From Desulfobacterota bacterium AH_259_B03_O07 (GTDB taxonomy: Bacteria > Desulfobacterota_D > UBA1144 > Nemesobacterales > CSP1-2), in NCBI GenBank assembly GCA_027717645.1, contig JALLOG010000012.1, forward strand, positions 1-44,814: 44,814 nucleotides of DNA. Direction: 5' to 3'. Positions 17,298-26,768 of the stretch are shown one piece after another; positions within the stretch are counted from its first letter, which is position 1, and every line of letters starts with the position of its first letter. Below the pieces are notes generated by a model, which was given only the letters and a program-made list of their open reading frames with translations, had not been told where the DNA came from and did not search any database. The translations under genes and the position numbers were made by a program.

Positions 17298-17387
17298 GTA
17301 GCAGCTTCTAGGTGCGATTATTATGGCGACCTAAAGGTCGCCGCTACATTTCATGTCTATCAGTAGCGGAGAGATTTGGCCCTCCAT
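17298..17387. repeat. REP/BIME-like composite cluster 3, inverted copy of cluster 2
   Basis: Read on the minus strand this matches 5463-5551 element by element: a degenerate GCAGCT...AGCTGC hairpin, GGCGACCTAAAGGTCGCC with GCTAC (17325-17347) and a decayed GGAGG...CCTCC hairpin with GTAGC (17362-17387). The linkers GATTAT-ATGGCGACC are also shared. The central hairpin keeps perfect pairing while its loop differs. It lies between two convergent genes. Confidence 0.8.
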
Positions 17388-17442
17388 TTCTTTGTCACCT
17401 GAATTTATTAGAGTACGTCTATTTACAAGGATTTATGTTATT

Positions 17443-17811
17443 TCAAGTACTTAATAGCACGTCAAAAAAACCTATTTTTACCTTTGAGGCTATTCCGTTT
17501 TTCCAACATAAATCCCTAGCAGCGTTTTGCATCTCCTTGGGAACCAAGACTACCAGCTGAGCACCCAATTGTGATAATTCCTTCCATTGATCTATTTCTT
17601 GTTCATTGATTGATTCCTTTGTTTCAACCTCAATTATCAACATTATCTGACCGTAGTTTACACAAACAGCATCTGGAAAGTGCCCCTTAAGTTCATAATT
17701 TTTCTCATCTCCCGGATTTATTTGCACTTCTTTATAGAGTTTTGAATATTTTTCTTTCAGCTTTCTTATGAGCCAGTCATGAAGAAACTGTTCATCGTTC
17801 GTACGTTTCAT
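17443..17811 (-). CDS. Small PD-(D/E)XK nuclease-like protein
   Basis: The 122-residue product has the outline of a minimal restriction-nuclease-like fold: an acidic PDAVCVNYGQIMLIIEVET segment (compare PD...(D/E)-x-K), then a helix with QWKEL and a strand LVVLVPKEM. The usual final lysine is replaced or shifted (EVETKE), so catalysis is uncertain. The ATG has GGGGA upstream, inside the end of nadK, only 1 base away, so it is coupled to nadK. No family was recognised with certainty. Confidence 0.6.
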   Translation of the reverse strand: MKRTNDEQFLHDWLIRKLKEKYSKLYKEVQINPGDEKNYELKGHFPDAVCVNYGQIMLIIEVETKESINEQEIDQWKELSQLGAQLVVLVPKEMQNAARDLCWKNGIASKVKIGFFDVLLST

Positions 17812-17812
17812 A

Positions 17813-18661
17813 TCATCTTCCCCACATTAGTTTTGTCTTGAGGATTGTGAAATAATCCCTGTAGGGTGACTTTATCAGCTTCACCGAGGTCTCAGATTTT
17901 TTTACTTCGATCTCGTCACCCATCTCTAAGTCAACTCCGACCTGCCCATCAAGTGTTAAATATATGTCTGGAGTCTCTGTGAGGACCTTAATCTTAATTG
18001 TCGTCTTATTCGATACGACGAGAGGCCTGTTGGTAAGGGTATGTGGTGAAATCGGGGTAATTATGGTAAGGGGGAGTGTCGGATAAACTATTGGTCCGCC
18101 TGCGGAAAGTGAATATGCTGTAGAACCCGTAGGCGTTGAAAGTATTAAACCGTCTGCCCGGTAAGAGGTCACATGGGAACCATCTATATAGATTGCAAGA
18201 TCAATAATCCTTGCTATAGCGCCCTTGTTTATCACAACATCATTTAAAACGAAATGGCTGCTTATGATTTTAGAATCTCTATGGATCGTAGCCGAGAGCA
18301 TTTCCCTCTTTTCGGTTTTATATTTACCTTTGATTACTTTCTCAAGAACCGCATGGAGTTCATCAATCGATATCTCAGTTAGAAATCCCAATCCTCCGAG
18401 ATTCACCCCTAAAATCGGGATATCGTTTTTGCAAACCAGACGTGCAACGTCAAGAATAGTGCCATCGCCACCAAAAACCAAGACAACATCTGAGTTTTCG
18501 GGAAGTTTTGTACGTGGTACGGTGTTTGGATGCCCTATTTTTGAGCCAATTTCCTCTTCAACAAAGGTCTCAACCCTTCTTTCCTCAAGCCATTTGCATA
18601 GCTCCTGTGTTATCTCGAAGACCTCTTTCCTATTGGTCTTACCAATGATACCTACTCTCAA
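17813..18661 (-). CDS. nadK: NAD kinase
   Basis: NadK phosphorylates NAD to NADP. The diagnostic GGDGT (residues 64-68) in VLVFGGDGTILDVAR and the glycine-rich TPTGSTAYSLSAGGP are both present; the protein is 282 residues, as usual. It lies 111 bases downstream of prfB on the same strand. A possible own promoter is TTGATT-17-TATTAT on the minus strand near 18729-18757. The small nuclease-like gene follows immediately. Confidence 0.95.
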   Translation of the reverse strand: MRVGIIGKTNRKEVFEITQELCKWLEERRVETFVEEEIGSKIGHPNTVPRTKLPENSDVVLVFGGDGTILDVARLVCKNDIPILGVNLGGLGFLTEISIDELHAVLEKVIKGKYKTEKREMLSATIHRDSKIISSHFVLNDVVINKGAIARIIDLAIYIDGSHVTSYRADGLILSTPTGSTAYSLSAGGPIVYPTLPLTIITPISPHTLTNRPLVVSNKTTIKIKVLTETPDIYLTLDGQVGVDLEMGDEIEVKKSETSVKLIKSPYRDYFTILKTKLMWGR

Positions 18662-18772
18662 GGCGAACAGCCTCCGCAGTATTAAAACACCAATAGATTT
18701 AAACTAAATTTTTTGAACGTGGATATAATATACTTGTGTCTCTTAGTAATCAAATCAAAGAAAGCTTAAGAC

Positions 18773-19907
18773 TTACTGGCTCGAATGTGATGATGATCTA
18801 TCCTCTCCCTCTTTTGCCGAAAACAGTAAAAACCTTTTTATAAATTCACTCAGGTCGCCATCGAGGACCGGATCAACATTTCCTGTTTCATATTCAGTTC
18901 TGTGATCTTTTATCATTTTATATGGATGAAGAACGTAAGAACGAATTTGGCTCCCCCAGCCAATCTCCTTCTTAGTCGAATGCAGTTCTTGAAGTTTCTC
19001 TCTTTGTTTTTCTTTTTCAAGCTCATATAGGCGCGCACGGAGGATTTTCATCGCATTTGCTCGGTTTTGGTGTTGAGAGCGCTCGTTTTGACAGCTAACA
19101 ACTACTCTAGTAGGTAGGTGTGTAATTCGAACTGCTGAATCGGTTTTATTGACATGTTGACCACCCTTACCACTGGCTCGAAACGTATCAATTCTCAAAT
19201 CACCTTCATCAATTTCCACGTCAATAGAATCATCTATTTCAGGTGAAACAAAAACAGAAGAGAACGAAGTGTGTCTCCTTCTATTGGAGTCAAATGGAGA
19301 GATCCTGACCAGACGGTGAACGCCCGATTCACCCTTTAAATAACCATAGACATATGGTCCCTTCACTAAAAAAGTAGCACTCTTTACACCGGCATCGTCC
19401 CCATCCTGCAGATCCAACATTTGTACATCGTAGTCGTTTCTCTCGCAGTATCTTATATACATCCTAAGAAGCATCTCAGACCAATCTTGTGCCTCGGTCC
19501 CACCAGCTCCAGAGTTTATAGAAACAATTGCGTTTCTCTCATCGTCGGGATCACCTAAAATTCGCTTGAATTCCAATTTTTCTACTCGGTGCTCGATCTC
19601 AGACAATTTATCCTTAGCTTCCAATGCCGTTTTTTCATCCTTTTCCTCGAAAGATAGCTCAGCTAAGATCTCAGCATCCCCAAACTCAAAATATAAATTA
19701 TCCAGTTCCTCTATAACACCATTTATCTGTGATTGTTCTCTAAGAAATTGCTGAGCCTTTTCTGTATCATCCCAAAAATCCGGCTTAGCTATTATGGTTT
19801 CTAATTCTTTTATTCGTGTTCTCTTACTGGGCAGGTCAAAGAAAGCCTCTTAGCATTTGTATTCTCTCTCTAAGTTCATCTATTTTCTCCTTATTCTCTG
19901 CAAACAT
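18773..19907 (-). CDS. prfB: Peptide chain release factor 2 (programmed +1 frameshift)
   Basis: RF2 ends translation at UAA and UGA. The gene starts at the ATG at 19907 with GGAGG upstream and reads MFAENKEKIDELRERIQMLR then GFL before an in-frame TGA at 19838-19836. The site CTTTGAC (19841-19835) with an AGAGG internal Shine-Dalgarno-like string shortly before it is the classical autoregulatory +1 shift; in the new frame translation continues DLPSKRTRIKELE to 18773, giving about 377 residues. The SPF codon-recognition motif (RISPFDSNRRRH, near 203) and GGQ (KGGQHVNKTD, near 248) are intact. Frame-blind gene calling yields only a 283-residue fragment. Confidence 0.96.
19835..19841 (-). promoter_or_regulatory. 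prfB programmed frameshift site
   Basis: CTT-TGA-C: ribosomes pausing at the TGA when RF2 is scarce slip +1 from CTT to TTT and read GAC next. The upstream AGAGG acts as internal Shine-Dalgarno. Codon 24 is the stop, close to the codon 26 of E. coli. Confidence 0.92.
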
Positions 19908-19934
19908 AGAATTACCTCCAACGATTTCATAAAT

Positions 19935-19963
19935 AATATAAGTATCAGTAGGTATGATTTCAA
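19935..19963 (-). promoter_or_regulatory. Predicted prfB promoter
   Basis: On the minus strand TTGAAA (19963-19958), a 17-base spacer and TATATT (19940-19935) lie about 28 bases before the prfB ATG. Confidence 0.5.
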
Positions 19964-20033
19964 CAAAGTTGAATTATATCCAATTTTGGGTAGATTCTTA
20001 AATTCATTTTTTAATTAACGTGAGATCCCTAAG

Positions 20034-21173
20034 GTGAAGAAATTCCTTTTTACTCCAGGACCGGTGCCAGTCCCAGAAGAAGTTCTTTCTGAGATGTCCA
20101 AGCCGATAATTCATCACAGAACAGAGGAGTTTGAAAGTTTATTCGCAGAAATAAGAGAAGGACTTCGATACATTTTCGGAACAAAGGAAGAGGTATTTGT
20201 TTTAGCTTCATCGGGCACAGGTGCCATGGATGCAGCGGTTGCTAATACCCTTTCGCGTGGTGATAAAGTTCTTGTTATAAACGGGGGTAAATTCGGGGAG
20301 AGATGGGGAAAAATTTGCAGTGCCTATGGGTTAAACGTTAAAGAGATAAAAGTCGAATGGGGCGAAGCAGTAGATCCTGATCAAGTTAAGGATGCTTTGG
20401 AAAATGATACTTCAATCCGCGCAGTTTTAATCCAGGCAAGTGAGACTTCCACTGGAGTAAAGCACCCCACTACTGAGGTTGCAGAAATTACACGAGAAAG
20501 AGACGATGTAATAATCATTGTAGATGGCATAACTGCAGTTGGGGTATTCCCCCTCCCTTTTGATGACAGTGGCATAGACGTGCTCGTAGGAGGTTCGCAA
20601 AAGGCATTCATGCTACCACCTGGACTAGCCTTTGTTTCCATGAGTGAAAAAGCATGGAGATTTAACCAAGAATCAAATCTACCAAAGTTTTATTTTGATT
20701 TAAAAAGCTATTTGAAGAGTGCAAAAAACAACACCACTCCATGGACTCCCGCAATCACTCTAGTGATCGGACTTGCACTAGTCCTTAGAAATTATAGAGA
20801 ACAGGGACTGGAGAAAATTTACAATCGTCATGCAAATCTAGCATTGGCTACCAGGGAGGCGATGAACGCAATAGGGCTAGAACCCTATGCCAAGAATTCT
20901 CCCAGCCCCGCCCTAACAGCCGTAGTTGCACCACCAGATATAGGTGCTGGCAAGATAATAAGCGGTCTTAGGGACAAATTTGGAATGACGGTTGCAGGTG
21001 GTCAAGACCAGGCAAAGGGAAAGATTTTCAGGATCTCTCACATTGGTTTCATAGATAAGGCAGACACAATTGCTGTAATATCAGCAGTCGAGTCTATCCT
21101 CAAAGATCTAGGATACAGCTTCGATTTTGGAAGTGGGTTAAGAACCGGGGCAGAGATCCTGGCTATGGAATAG
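20034..21173 (+). CDS. Class V aminotransferase, alanine/serine-glyoxylate type
   Basis: This PLP enzyme belongs to the alanine-glyoxylate / serine-pyruvate aminotransferase family. The N-terminal FTPGPVPVP and HHRTEEF, the Asp164 in IVDGITAVG and the Schiff-base lysine Lys190 in GGSQKAFMLPPG are all present; 379 residues is normal. The start is a GTG at 20034 with a weak upstream site. The amino-group partner cannot be told from sequence; in some bacteria such enzymes act in serine or glycine metabolism. It is divergent from prfB and convergent with the CDF exporter. Confidence 0.85.
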   Translation: MKKFLFTPGPVPVPEEVLSEMSKPIIHHRTEEFESLFAEIREGLRYIFGTKEEVFVLASSGTGAMDAAVANTLSRGDKVLVINGGKFGERWGKICSAYGLNVKEIKVEWGEAVDPDQVKDALENDTSIRAVLIQASETSTGVKHPTTEVAEITRERDDVIIIVDGITAVGVFPLPFDDSGIDVLVGGSQKAFMLPPGLAFVSMSEKAWRFNQESNLPKFYFDLKSYLKSAKNNTTPWTPAITLVIGLALVLRNYREQGLEKIYNRHANLALATREAMNAIGLEPYAKNSPSPALTAVVAPPDIGAGKIISGLRDKFGMTVAGGQDQAKGKIFRISHIGFIDKADTIAVISAVESILKDLGYSFDFGSGLRTGAEILAME

Positions 21174-21196
21174 GTTTATCTTGACGTAATTACCCA

Positions 21197-22117
21197 CTAC
21201 GACTGTGGTGTAGTCTCATAGCAAGACATACCTCCTGACTCACATTCATTGGTTTCGACCTGAAGGGTGACATGGCTAATGCGAAATTTATCAAAAAGTA
21301 CCTTTTTTAGATCCTTGATAAGATTTTCAGATAATCCCATATCCTCTATTACAAGATGCGCACTCAGTGCTTCAAACCCTTGCGTCAACGTCCAGGCATG
21401 GAGATCATGCACACCCAAGACTCCGGCTTGAGATCTAATTGCACTTTCTACCGCACTTAATTCAATCCCCTTAGGAGTCCCCTCAAGGAGAATATGAACT
21501 GATTCCCGAAACAGTCCCCAAGCACCTCTGATAATCAAGAGCGAGATTGCAATACTAATTATTGAGTCGGCGTAGTACCACTTGGTTTTCAAAATGATAA
21601 GACCGGCTATAAGCGTCCCAACTGATCCAAGTGCGTCGCTGATTACATGATAAAATGCACCACGTATGTTTAAATTTTCTCTCTGATACTTTGACAAAAG
21701 ATAGGCGCCGATAATATTTATTATCAATCCAATTCCAGCAACAATCGTCATCTCCAGGCTTTTTACTTCGCTAGGATCGAGTAGTCTTTTATAAGCTTCA
21801 ACAATAATTACTAGTGATATAGCGAATAGAAGTAAACTGTTAAAAAAAGCAGCCAGAATCTCAGCCCTATAAAACCCAAAGGTCTTTCCCGAAGTTGGGG
21901 GCTTTAGTGAAAACCATAGGGCAAGGAGAGCAATAGAGATAGCAAACACATCGGTAAACATATGTACGGCGTCGGAAAGCAATGCCAAGCTTCCTGTATG
22001 AAAGCCGGCGATTACCTCAATTACCATGAAACCTGCAGTCAGACAAAGGACTATTACGAGGACATTCTTCTCTTTCAAGTCCTTAAAACTATGGCTATGT
22101 TGACCGTGTGCTTTCAT
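21197..22117 (-). CDS. Cation diffusion facilitator, CzcD/ZnT-like
   Basis: A proton-coupled exporter of Zn2+ or similar divalent ions. Two H-x-x-x-D metal sites, His52/Asp56 in SDAVHMFTD and His157/Asp161 in YHVISDALGS, form the intramembrane zinc site of the Zn-CDF type. Six transmembrane helices and a cytoplasmic C-terminal domain (HDLHAWTLTQGFEALSAH) are visible in 306 residues. The His-containing N-terminus HGQHSHS may bind metal. It follows the acetolactate-synthase-like gene on the minus strand by 28 bases, with no functional tie. Confidence 0.9.
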   Translation of the reverse strand: MKAHGQHSHSFKDLKEKNVLVIVLCLTAGFMVIEVIAGFHTGSLALLSDAVHMFTDVFAISIALLALWFSLKPPTSGKTFGFYRAEILAAFFNSLLLFAISLVIIVEAYKRLLDPSEVKSLEMTIVAGIGLIINIIGAYLLSKYQRENLNIRGAFYHVISDALGSVGTLIAGLIILKTKWYYADSIISIAISLLIIRGAWGLFRESVHILLEGTPKGIELSAVESAIRSQAGVLGVHDLHAWTLTQGFEALSAHLVIEDMGLSENLIKDLKKVLFDKFRISHVTLQVETNECESGGMSCYETTPQS

Positions 22118-22144
22118 CTCAGATATTATTTGGATTTGAAAAAA

Positions 22145-23776
22145 TCAAACGAAAGTAATTAATGCTCCAAATTTCTCCATTATTTTAAGGTTCTCTCTAT
22201 AATCAACCGGACAATCGATGACGACTGGCCTATCTCTTGAAAACGCTTCCTCAAGGACTGGCTTAAGCTCATCCGCTCCTTCTATTCTATAACCATGCGC
22301 ACCAAAACTTTCAGCAAACTTAACAAAGTCCGGATTCTCGAAGTTTACATGTGACTTTCTTCCATAAGATATATGCTGCCTTATCTCTATCAAGCTATAG
22401 CTCTTGTCATGGAAAATCAAACCGACAAACGGAATATCTTCTCTTACGGCTGTTTCCAACTCCTGAGAATTCATTAAAAATCCACCATCTCCAGTTACCG
22501 TAACCACTTTTTTGTCTGGATGGAGTACCTTAGCAGCCATGGCACCAGGCACACCTATCCCCATTGTTGCGTAACCGTTTGAAATAATACACGTATTTGG
22601 TTTGTAACATGGATATACCCTTGCAACCCAGAGTTTATGGGCTCCGACATCGGAGATCACGATATCATCTTCACCCAAGATATCCCTTAAATCAGCCAGA
22701 ATCTTCTGAGGCTTTGGAGGAAAGGACCTATCATCCTTATAAGTCTCATACTCTCTTAGTATGGATTTTCTGAGTTCAATCGAATAATCAGCTTCATTAG
22801 GAGTCGCCTTATCGGCAATTTCTCTAAGTGAAACCTTGATATCTCCTACTACTCCTACACTGACTATATAATGCGCATCAACCTCAGCCGGAGACATATC
22901 TATCATTACAATCTTCTTATCTCTATTCGGATTCCACTTCTCGGGTGCGTATTCAACATTATCATAGCCGACCGTTATTATTACATCAGCTTTCGCAAGA
23001 CCCGATGCTATATAATCTCCAGCCTGCAGACCAACGGTAAAAAGCGAAAGATCGTGATGATCGGGCAGTGCTCCCTTACCCATAAAGGTATGTGCAACTG
23101 GAATATTTAATTCCTCAGCAAAATAAAGCAGCTCTTCGGAGGCGTTTCCCCTTATAACTCCATTTCCTGCTAGTATTATAGGATATTTCGCCTCAGATAT
23201 AATATTGGATGCTCTCTCAACCTTATCATGACGTGGATGAGGCTTTGAAGGAAACTGTACAAACAGTGGACTCTCATTTACTTCCATATCCGCCACATCC
23301 TCGGGTAAATCTATATGTGCGGCACCAGGCTTTTCGGTTTGACAAAGCTTAAATGCCTTTCTTACGGCTTCAGGCATAATCTCGGGCAATTTAACCTGTG
23401 TATTCCATTTTGTTATTCGATCAAATATCCCCACAATATCTATGTATTGATGTGATTCTTTATGCATTCTATCCAGCGACGCCTGACCAGTTATTGCAAC
23501 AAGTGGTGCCATGTCCATATTAGCGTCCGCCACACCCGTCATCAGGTTTGTTGCACCGGGACCGAGAGTTGAAAGACATACCCCCGCTTTCCCACTTAAC
23601 CTTCCATACACATCGGCCATGAATGCTGCTCCCTGTTCGTGCCGAGTCAATATAAATCTGATTTCGGAGTCCAAAAGTGCATCCATTATTGCGATATTCT
23701 CTTCCCCAGGTAATCCAAAAATATACCTCACATTTTCATTCTCGAGACACTTAATAAGTAGTTCGGCAGCCTTCAT
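22145..23776 (-). CDS. Acetolactate synthase-like thiamine-diphosphate enzyme
   Basis: The three-domain ThDP fold is complete: the activating Glu in FGLPGEENIAIM (near residue 26), RHEQGAAFMADVYGR, the central domain, and the ThDP/Mg motif GDGGFLMNSQELETAVRE. The 543-residue length and absence of an obvious small subunit gene nearby suggest the catabolic AlsS-like branch rather than biosynthetic IlvB, but the sequence alone does not separate them with certainty. The second half of the metal motif (FHDKSYSLI) deviates from the usual NN. It stands next to two small hypothetical genes on the same strand. Confidence 0.85.
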   Translation of the reverse strand: MKAAELLIKCLENENVRYIFGLPGEENIAIMDALLDSEIRFILTRHEQGAAFMADVYGRLSGKAGVCLSTLGPGATNLMTGVADANMDMAPLVAITGQASLDRMHKESHQYIDIVGIFDRITKWNTQVKLPEIMPEAVRKAFKLCQTEKPGAAHIDLPEDVADMEVNESPLFVQFPSKPHPRHDKVERASNIISEAKYPIILAGNGVIRGNASEELLYFAEELNIPVAHTFMGKGALPDHHDLSLFTVGLQAGDYIASGLAKADVIITVGYDNVEYAPEKWNPNRDKKIVMIDMSPAEVDAHYIVSVGVVGDIKVSLREIADKATPNEADYSIELRKSILREYETYKDDRSFPPKPQKILADLRDILGEDDIVISDVGAHKLWVARVYPCYKPNTCIISNGYATMGIGVPGAMAAKVLHPDKKVVTVTGDGGFLMNSQELETAVREDIPFVGLIFHDKSYSLIEIRQHISYGRKSHVNFENPDFVKFAESFGAHGYRIEGADELKPVLEEAFSRDRPVVIDCPVDYRENLKIMEKFGALITFV

Positions 23777-23811
23777 GCATGAAACCTCTGATATAGATCA
23801 CGTTTAAATTC

Positions 23812-24096
23812 TCAATTTCTGAAATGCCTATCAACAAGTGGATCCTCATCCAGTTCCGATATGAGGTATCCTACCTCGTATTGGTCACCTTGATTCCAAT
23901 AAATCTTGATTCCCTGTGGCGTTACTAAGTACAACCCTTCTTTTTTGGTCCCCCCCGGCAATCTTACTTCATACACGGAATATCCAACAGTACCGCTTCC
24001 AATATTTACTATCCTTCTCTCGCTCCTTAGCTTCTTGACACTGTTAGCAATATCCCAAACTTTTGGAAATACCTGACCTTTGACTTCCACCTTCAT
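23812..24096 (-). CDS. Small hypothetical protein
   Basis: The 94-residue product is not recognised. It is predicted soluble, with a mixed pattern: KVWDIANSVKKLRSERRIV (helix), then strands VGYSVYEVRLP and GLYLVTPQGIKIYW and an acidic end. An AGAGGTG ribosome site precedes the ATG. It lies between a zinc-ribbon gene and the acetolactate-synthase-like gene in a tight minus-strand run. Confidence 0.6.
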   Translation of the reverse strand: MKVEVKGQVFPKVWDIANSVKKLRSERRIVNIGSGTVGYSVYEVRLPGGTKKEGLYLVTPQGIKIYWNQGDQYEVGYLISELDEDPLVDRHFRN

Positions 24097-24131
24097 AAGA
24101 CACCTCTTACAAATCAGCGTATTAACAGAAT

Positions 24132-24473
24132 CTAATCTATGACTTCAATTCTTGTGATCATCCCTATACAGGTAAAAAGCATATCAAGATTGTCATTTCG
24201 ATCATAAATGTAAAGCTCTTTCAAAACCCCTTTGCATTTTGTACAACTAATATACTCTTCATACCAATTATCACACTTCTCACAATAAAAACCCTTCTTT
24301 TCATACCATGCGAGATGAGAATACAGGAGTTCGTTTAGCCCCCTCTTCCCCAATGAGTCAGCCCACTCACTAATATCTTCAACAATTCCCTCGCGAAACT
24401 TTTCAGGAACCTCAGTCAGTCCACCGGAATAAATTTCATCTTCATCGACATAGATTTTAAATAATGATCCCAT
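24132..24473 (-). CDS. Small hypothetical protein with zinc-ribbon motif
   Basis: The 113-residue product contains CEKCDNWYEEYISCTKC, a CxxC-x10-CxxC zinc ribbon, in its second half. The N-terminal half is acidic and helical (EKFREGIVEDISEWADSL). No family was recognised; such ribbons occur in nucleic-acid- or protein-binding factors. It is 35 bases before the next gene of the run. Confidence 0.6.
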   Translation of the reverse strand: MGSLFKIYVDEDEIYSGGLTEVPEKFREGIVEDISEWADSLGKRGLNELLYSHLAWYEKKGFYCEKCDNWYEEYISCTKCKGVLKELYIYDRNDNLDMLFTCIGMITRIEVID

Positions 24474-24562
24474 ATGAGCCCTTAAAAAGCGATGGTTACC
24501 GATAATCTTGATGACGGGCGCTTAAGCTACTTCAGAAAAAATATCGAGAATAAAAATCTTGA

Positions 24563-25633
24563 TCAAATTCTCGAAACTTTTGACATTAACAGATGATCTA
24601 CCAGAACAAGGTTAACCATTGCCTCAGCAATCGGCACAGCTCTCGGACAAAGGCAGGGATCATGTCTGCCTTTTACAACCAAATCTTTTTGTTTGCCATG
24701 TTTATCTACAGTTTTCTGGATCTTTGGGATTGAAGAGGTAGGCTTGATCGCTATTCGAACAAGCAAATCCTCTCCATTAGTAATACCACCTTGTAAACCA
24801 CCCGCATTGTTTGTCCTAAATCTGAGGTTTCCTGAATCATCTTTATACATCATGTCATTAACCTCTGACCCCATTCTCCTGGCAGTTTCAAATCCCATGC
24901 CAACTTCAAATCCCCTGATGCCACCTATGCTCATTAAGGCTCCCGCGAGATCGGCCTCAATTTTATTAAAAACGGGGCTACCAAGCCCTGGAGGTACGCC
25001 TCTTGAAACGACCTCAACGATTCCACCGATTGAATCTCCCTCACGCCTTACCTTCTCGATTTGCTCAATCATCTCCTCGGCCTTCTTAGAATCAGGGCAT
25101 CGAACGAGGTTCTTTTCTATTTGATCTAGATCAATATTATCAGCTACAATATCGCCAACCTGCTTCACATAGCCAGTGGTTTTTATGCCATCAAAACTCA
25201 ATATTTTCTTCGCAATTGACGCTGCGGCAACACGACCCACGGTCTCCCTGGCGGATGATCTACCACCACCTCTATAATCTCTTATCCCATATTTTTTTTC
25301 GTATGTATAATCGGCGTGCCCAGGTCGATATGTATCTTTTATATCCTCATAGGATTTAGAAATAACATCGGCATTCTTAATCATGAGCGAAATGGGAGTG
25401 CCAAGGGTTTTTCCGTCAAATATTCCGGAGAGTATTTCAATTCTATCCGGCTCTTTTCTCTGTGTGGTGATTTTGCTCTGACCAGGACGACGCCTATCAA
25501 GCTCATGTTGAATATCATCTTCGGAAATATCTATTCCCGAAGGGCATCCATCAATTATAACCCCGAGGGCAAGGCCATGAGACTCACCCCAGGTTGTTAT
25601 ACGAAATAAATTTCCGAATGAATTCCCAGGCAT
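24563..25633 (-). CDS. aroC: Chorismate synthase
   Basis: AroC makes chorismate from EPSP with reduced FMN, the last shikimate step and precursor of tryptophan. GNSFGNLFRITTWGESHG, the RPGHADYTYEKKYG segment and RDYRGGGRSSARETVGRVAA are the family signatures. At 356 residues it is standard. The ATG lies near the start of the signature, supporting the 5' end. It is separated from the trp genes by other operons. Confidence 0.96.
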   Translation of the reverse strand: MPGNSFGNLFRITTWGESHGLALGVIIDGCPSGIDISEDDIQHELDRRRPGQSKITTQRKEPDRIEILSGIFDGKTLGTPISLMIKNADVISKSYEDIKDTYRPGHADYTYEKKYGIRDYRGGGRSSARETVGRVAAASIAKKILSFDGIKTTGYVKQVGDIVADNIDLDQIEKNLVRCPDSKKAEEMIEQIEKVRREGDSIGGIVEVVSRGVPPGLGSPVFNKIEADLAGALMSIGGIRGFEVGMGFETARRMGSEVNDMMYKDDSGNLRFRTNNAGGLQGGITNGEDLLVRIAIKPTSSIPKIQKTVDKHGKQKDLVVKGRHDPCLCPRAVPIAEAMVNLVLVDHLLMSKVSRI

Positions 25634-25682
25634 CCAAAAATGTTATATGAATGAAAAAGGAGTTTCAAACGACAGGAGTTTT

Positions 25683-26672
25683 TTAACTGTCTATAAAACC
25701 ATTGTTTTTAAACCATGAGACGGTCTTTTCAACAGATTCTTCGATTGAAGATTGAGTATAACCAAGCTCATTCACGGCCTTAGAACTGTCACAATACCAA
25801 ACGTGTTTCAATAACTTAACAGAATCGATGTCCATAGAAGAGTAATTTGGAAAAGATAATCCCAGAATTCGCTCTACAACAAAAGCCGATGTAAGCGCCA
25901 TGATATAAGGTATCTTTAGCTTCGGCCTTGGAATTCCAGTAACAGCCTCTAGCAGTTCAAAGAGCTCTTTAATGGTTACATTCCTATTGCCTAAAATGTA
26001 ACGTTCACCTGGACGACCCTTTTCTGCGGCCCTTAAATGACCATTTGCAACATCATCGACGTCTACCAGATTCATCGTACCATCCATATATCCAGGGAAT
26101 TTCTTTTTACAATACCGGAGGATCATACCCGTACTTGAAAGATATAAATCTCCCGGACCTATCACGACGGAAGGATTTACTATTACAAGGGGCAGACCTT
26201 TTTCATGAGCTTTAAAGGCTTCTTGTTCACCATAATATTTAGTGTTTAAATATTGAATACCTAAGGGTTCCAGAGTAAACGGTGTATCCTCATTTGCTAT
26301 CCCACCAGATGGATCAACTCCAACTGCAGCCTGACTACTCGTATAAACAGCTTTTTTAACACCGGCTTCCAAAGCAGCATTAAGGACATTTGCCGTACCC
26401 TTTACATTGACGTCATACATCCTCTGATAATCGGCCTTTCTGAAGGATACAAATCCAGCGGTGTGGAACAACATTTCGCAACCTTTAAGGGCCTCCTTTA
26501 ATGAGTCTGTATCGAGAACGTCTCCATAAACCCTTTCAGCATCTATATCATCAATATTTAATGTTCTACTTGTTTTTCTCAGGAGGATTTTTACTTTTTC
26601 ACCTCCTTCAACAAGCTTCCTCGCAATATGAGAACCTATAAATCCAGTTGCCCCGGTAACCAAAGTAGCCAT
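25683..26672 (-). CDS. NAD(P)-dependent epimerase/reductase, extended SDR (HpnA/DFR-like)
   Basis: The Rossmann start MATLVTGATGFIGSHIARKL with GATGFIG, the middle YTSSQAAVG and the Y-x-x-x-K (YLNTK) identify an extended short-chain dehydrogenase. It resembles the dihydroflavonol-reductase-like group that includes HpnA of hopanoid loci; no hopanoid genes are adjacent, so the substrate is open. I choose the ATG at 26672, with GAGGG upstream, because the longer frame to 26774 adds 34 residues unlike the family and runs into a repeat. Confidence 0.8.
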   Translation of the reverse strand: MATLVTGATGFIGSHIARKLVEGGEKVKILLRKTSRTLNIDDIDAERVYGDVLDTDSLKEALKGCEMLFHTAGFVSFRKADYQRMYDVNVKGTANVLNAALEAGVKKAVYTSSQAAVGVDPSGGIANEDTPFTLEPLGIQYLNTKYYGEQEAFKAHEKGLPLVIVNPSVVIGPGDLYLSSTGMILRYCKKKFPGYMDGTMNLVDVDDVANGHLRAAEKGRPGERYILGNRNVTIKELFELLEAVTGIPRPKLKIPYIMALTSAFVVERILGLSFPNYSSMDIDSVKLLKHVWYCDSSKAVNELGYTQSSIEESVEKTVSWFKNNGFIDS

Positions 26673-26768
26673 GTTATTTCCCTCGCTTATCTTTATTCGA
26701 TTGAGAACAAATTTTACTATAAAAAAGTAGAAATGTAACCCCAAATCAATTTTTTTCTCCACTACCCC

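Noticed and set aside
18773-19624. Truncated 283-residue release factor
   Set aside because: The upstream DNA encodes the missing N-terminus with the classical CTTTGAC +1 site, so the gene is complete.
22871-23807. Plus-strand open frames opposite the acetolactate-synthase-like gene
   Set aside because: Antisense shadows of a conserved gene with no start signals.
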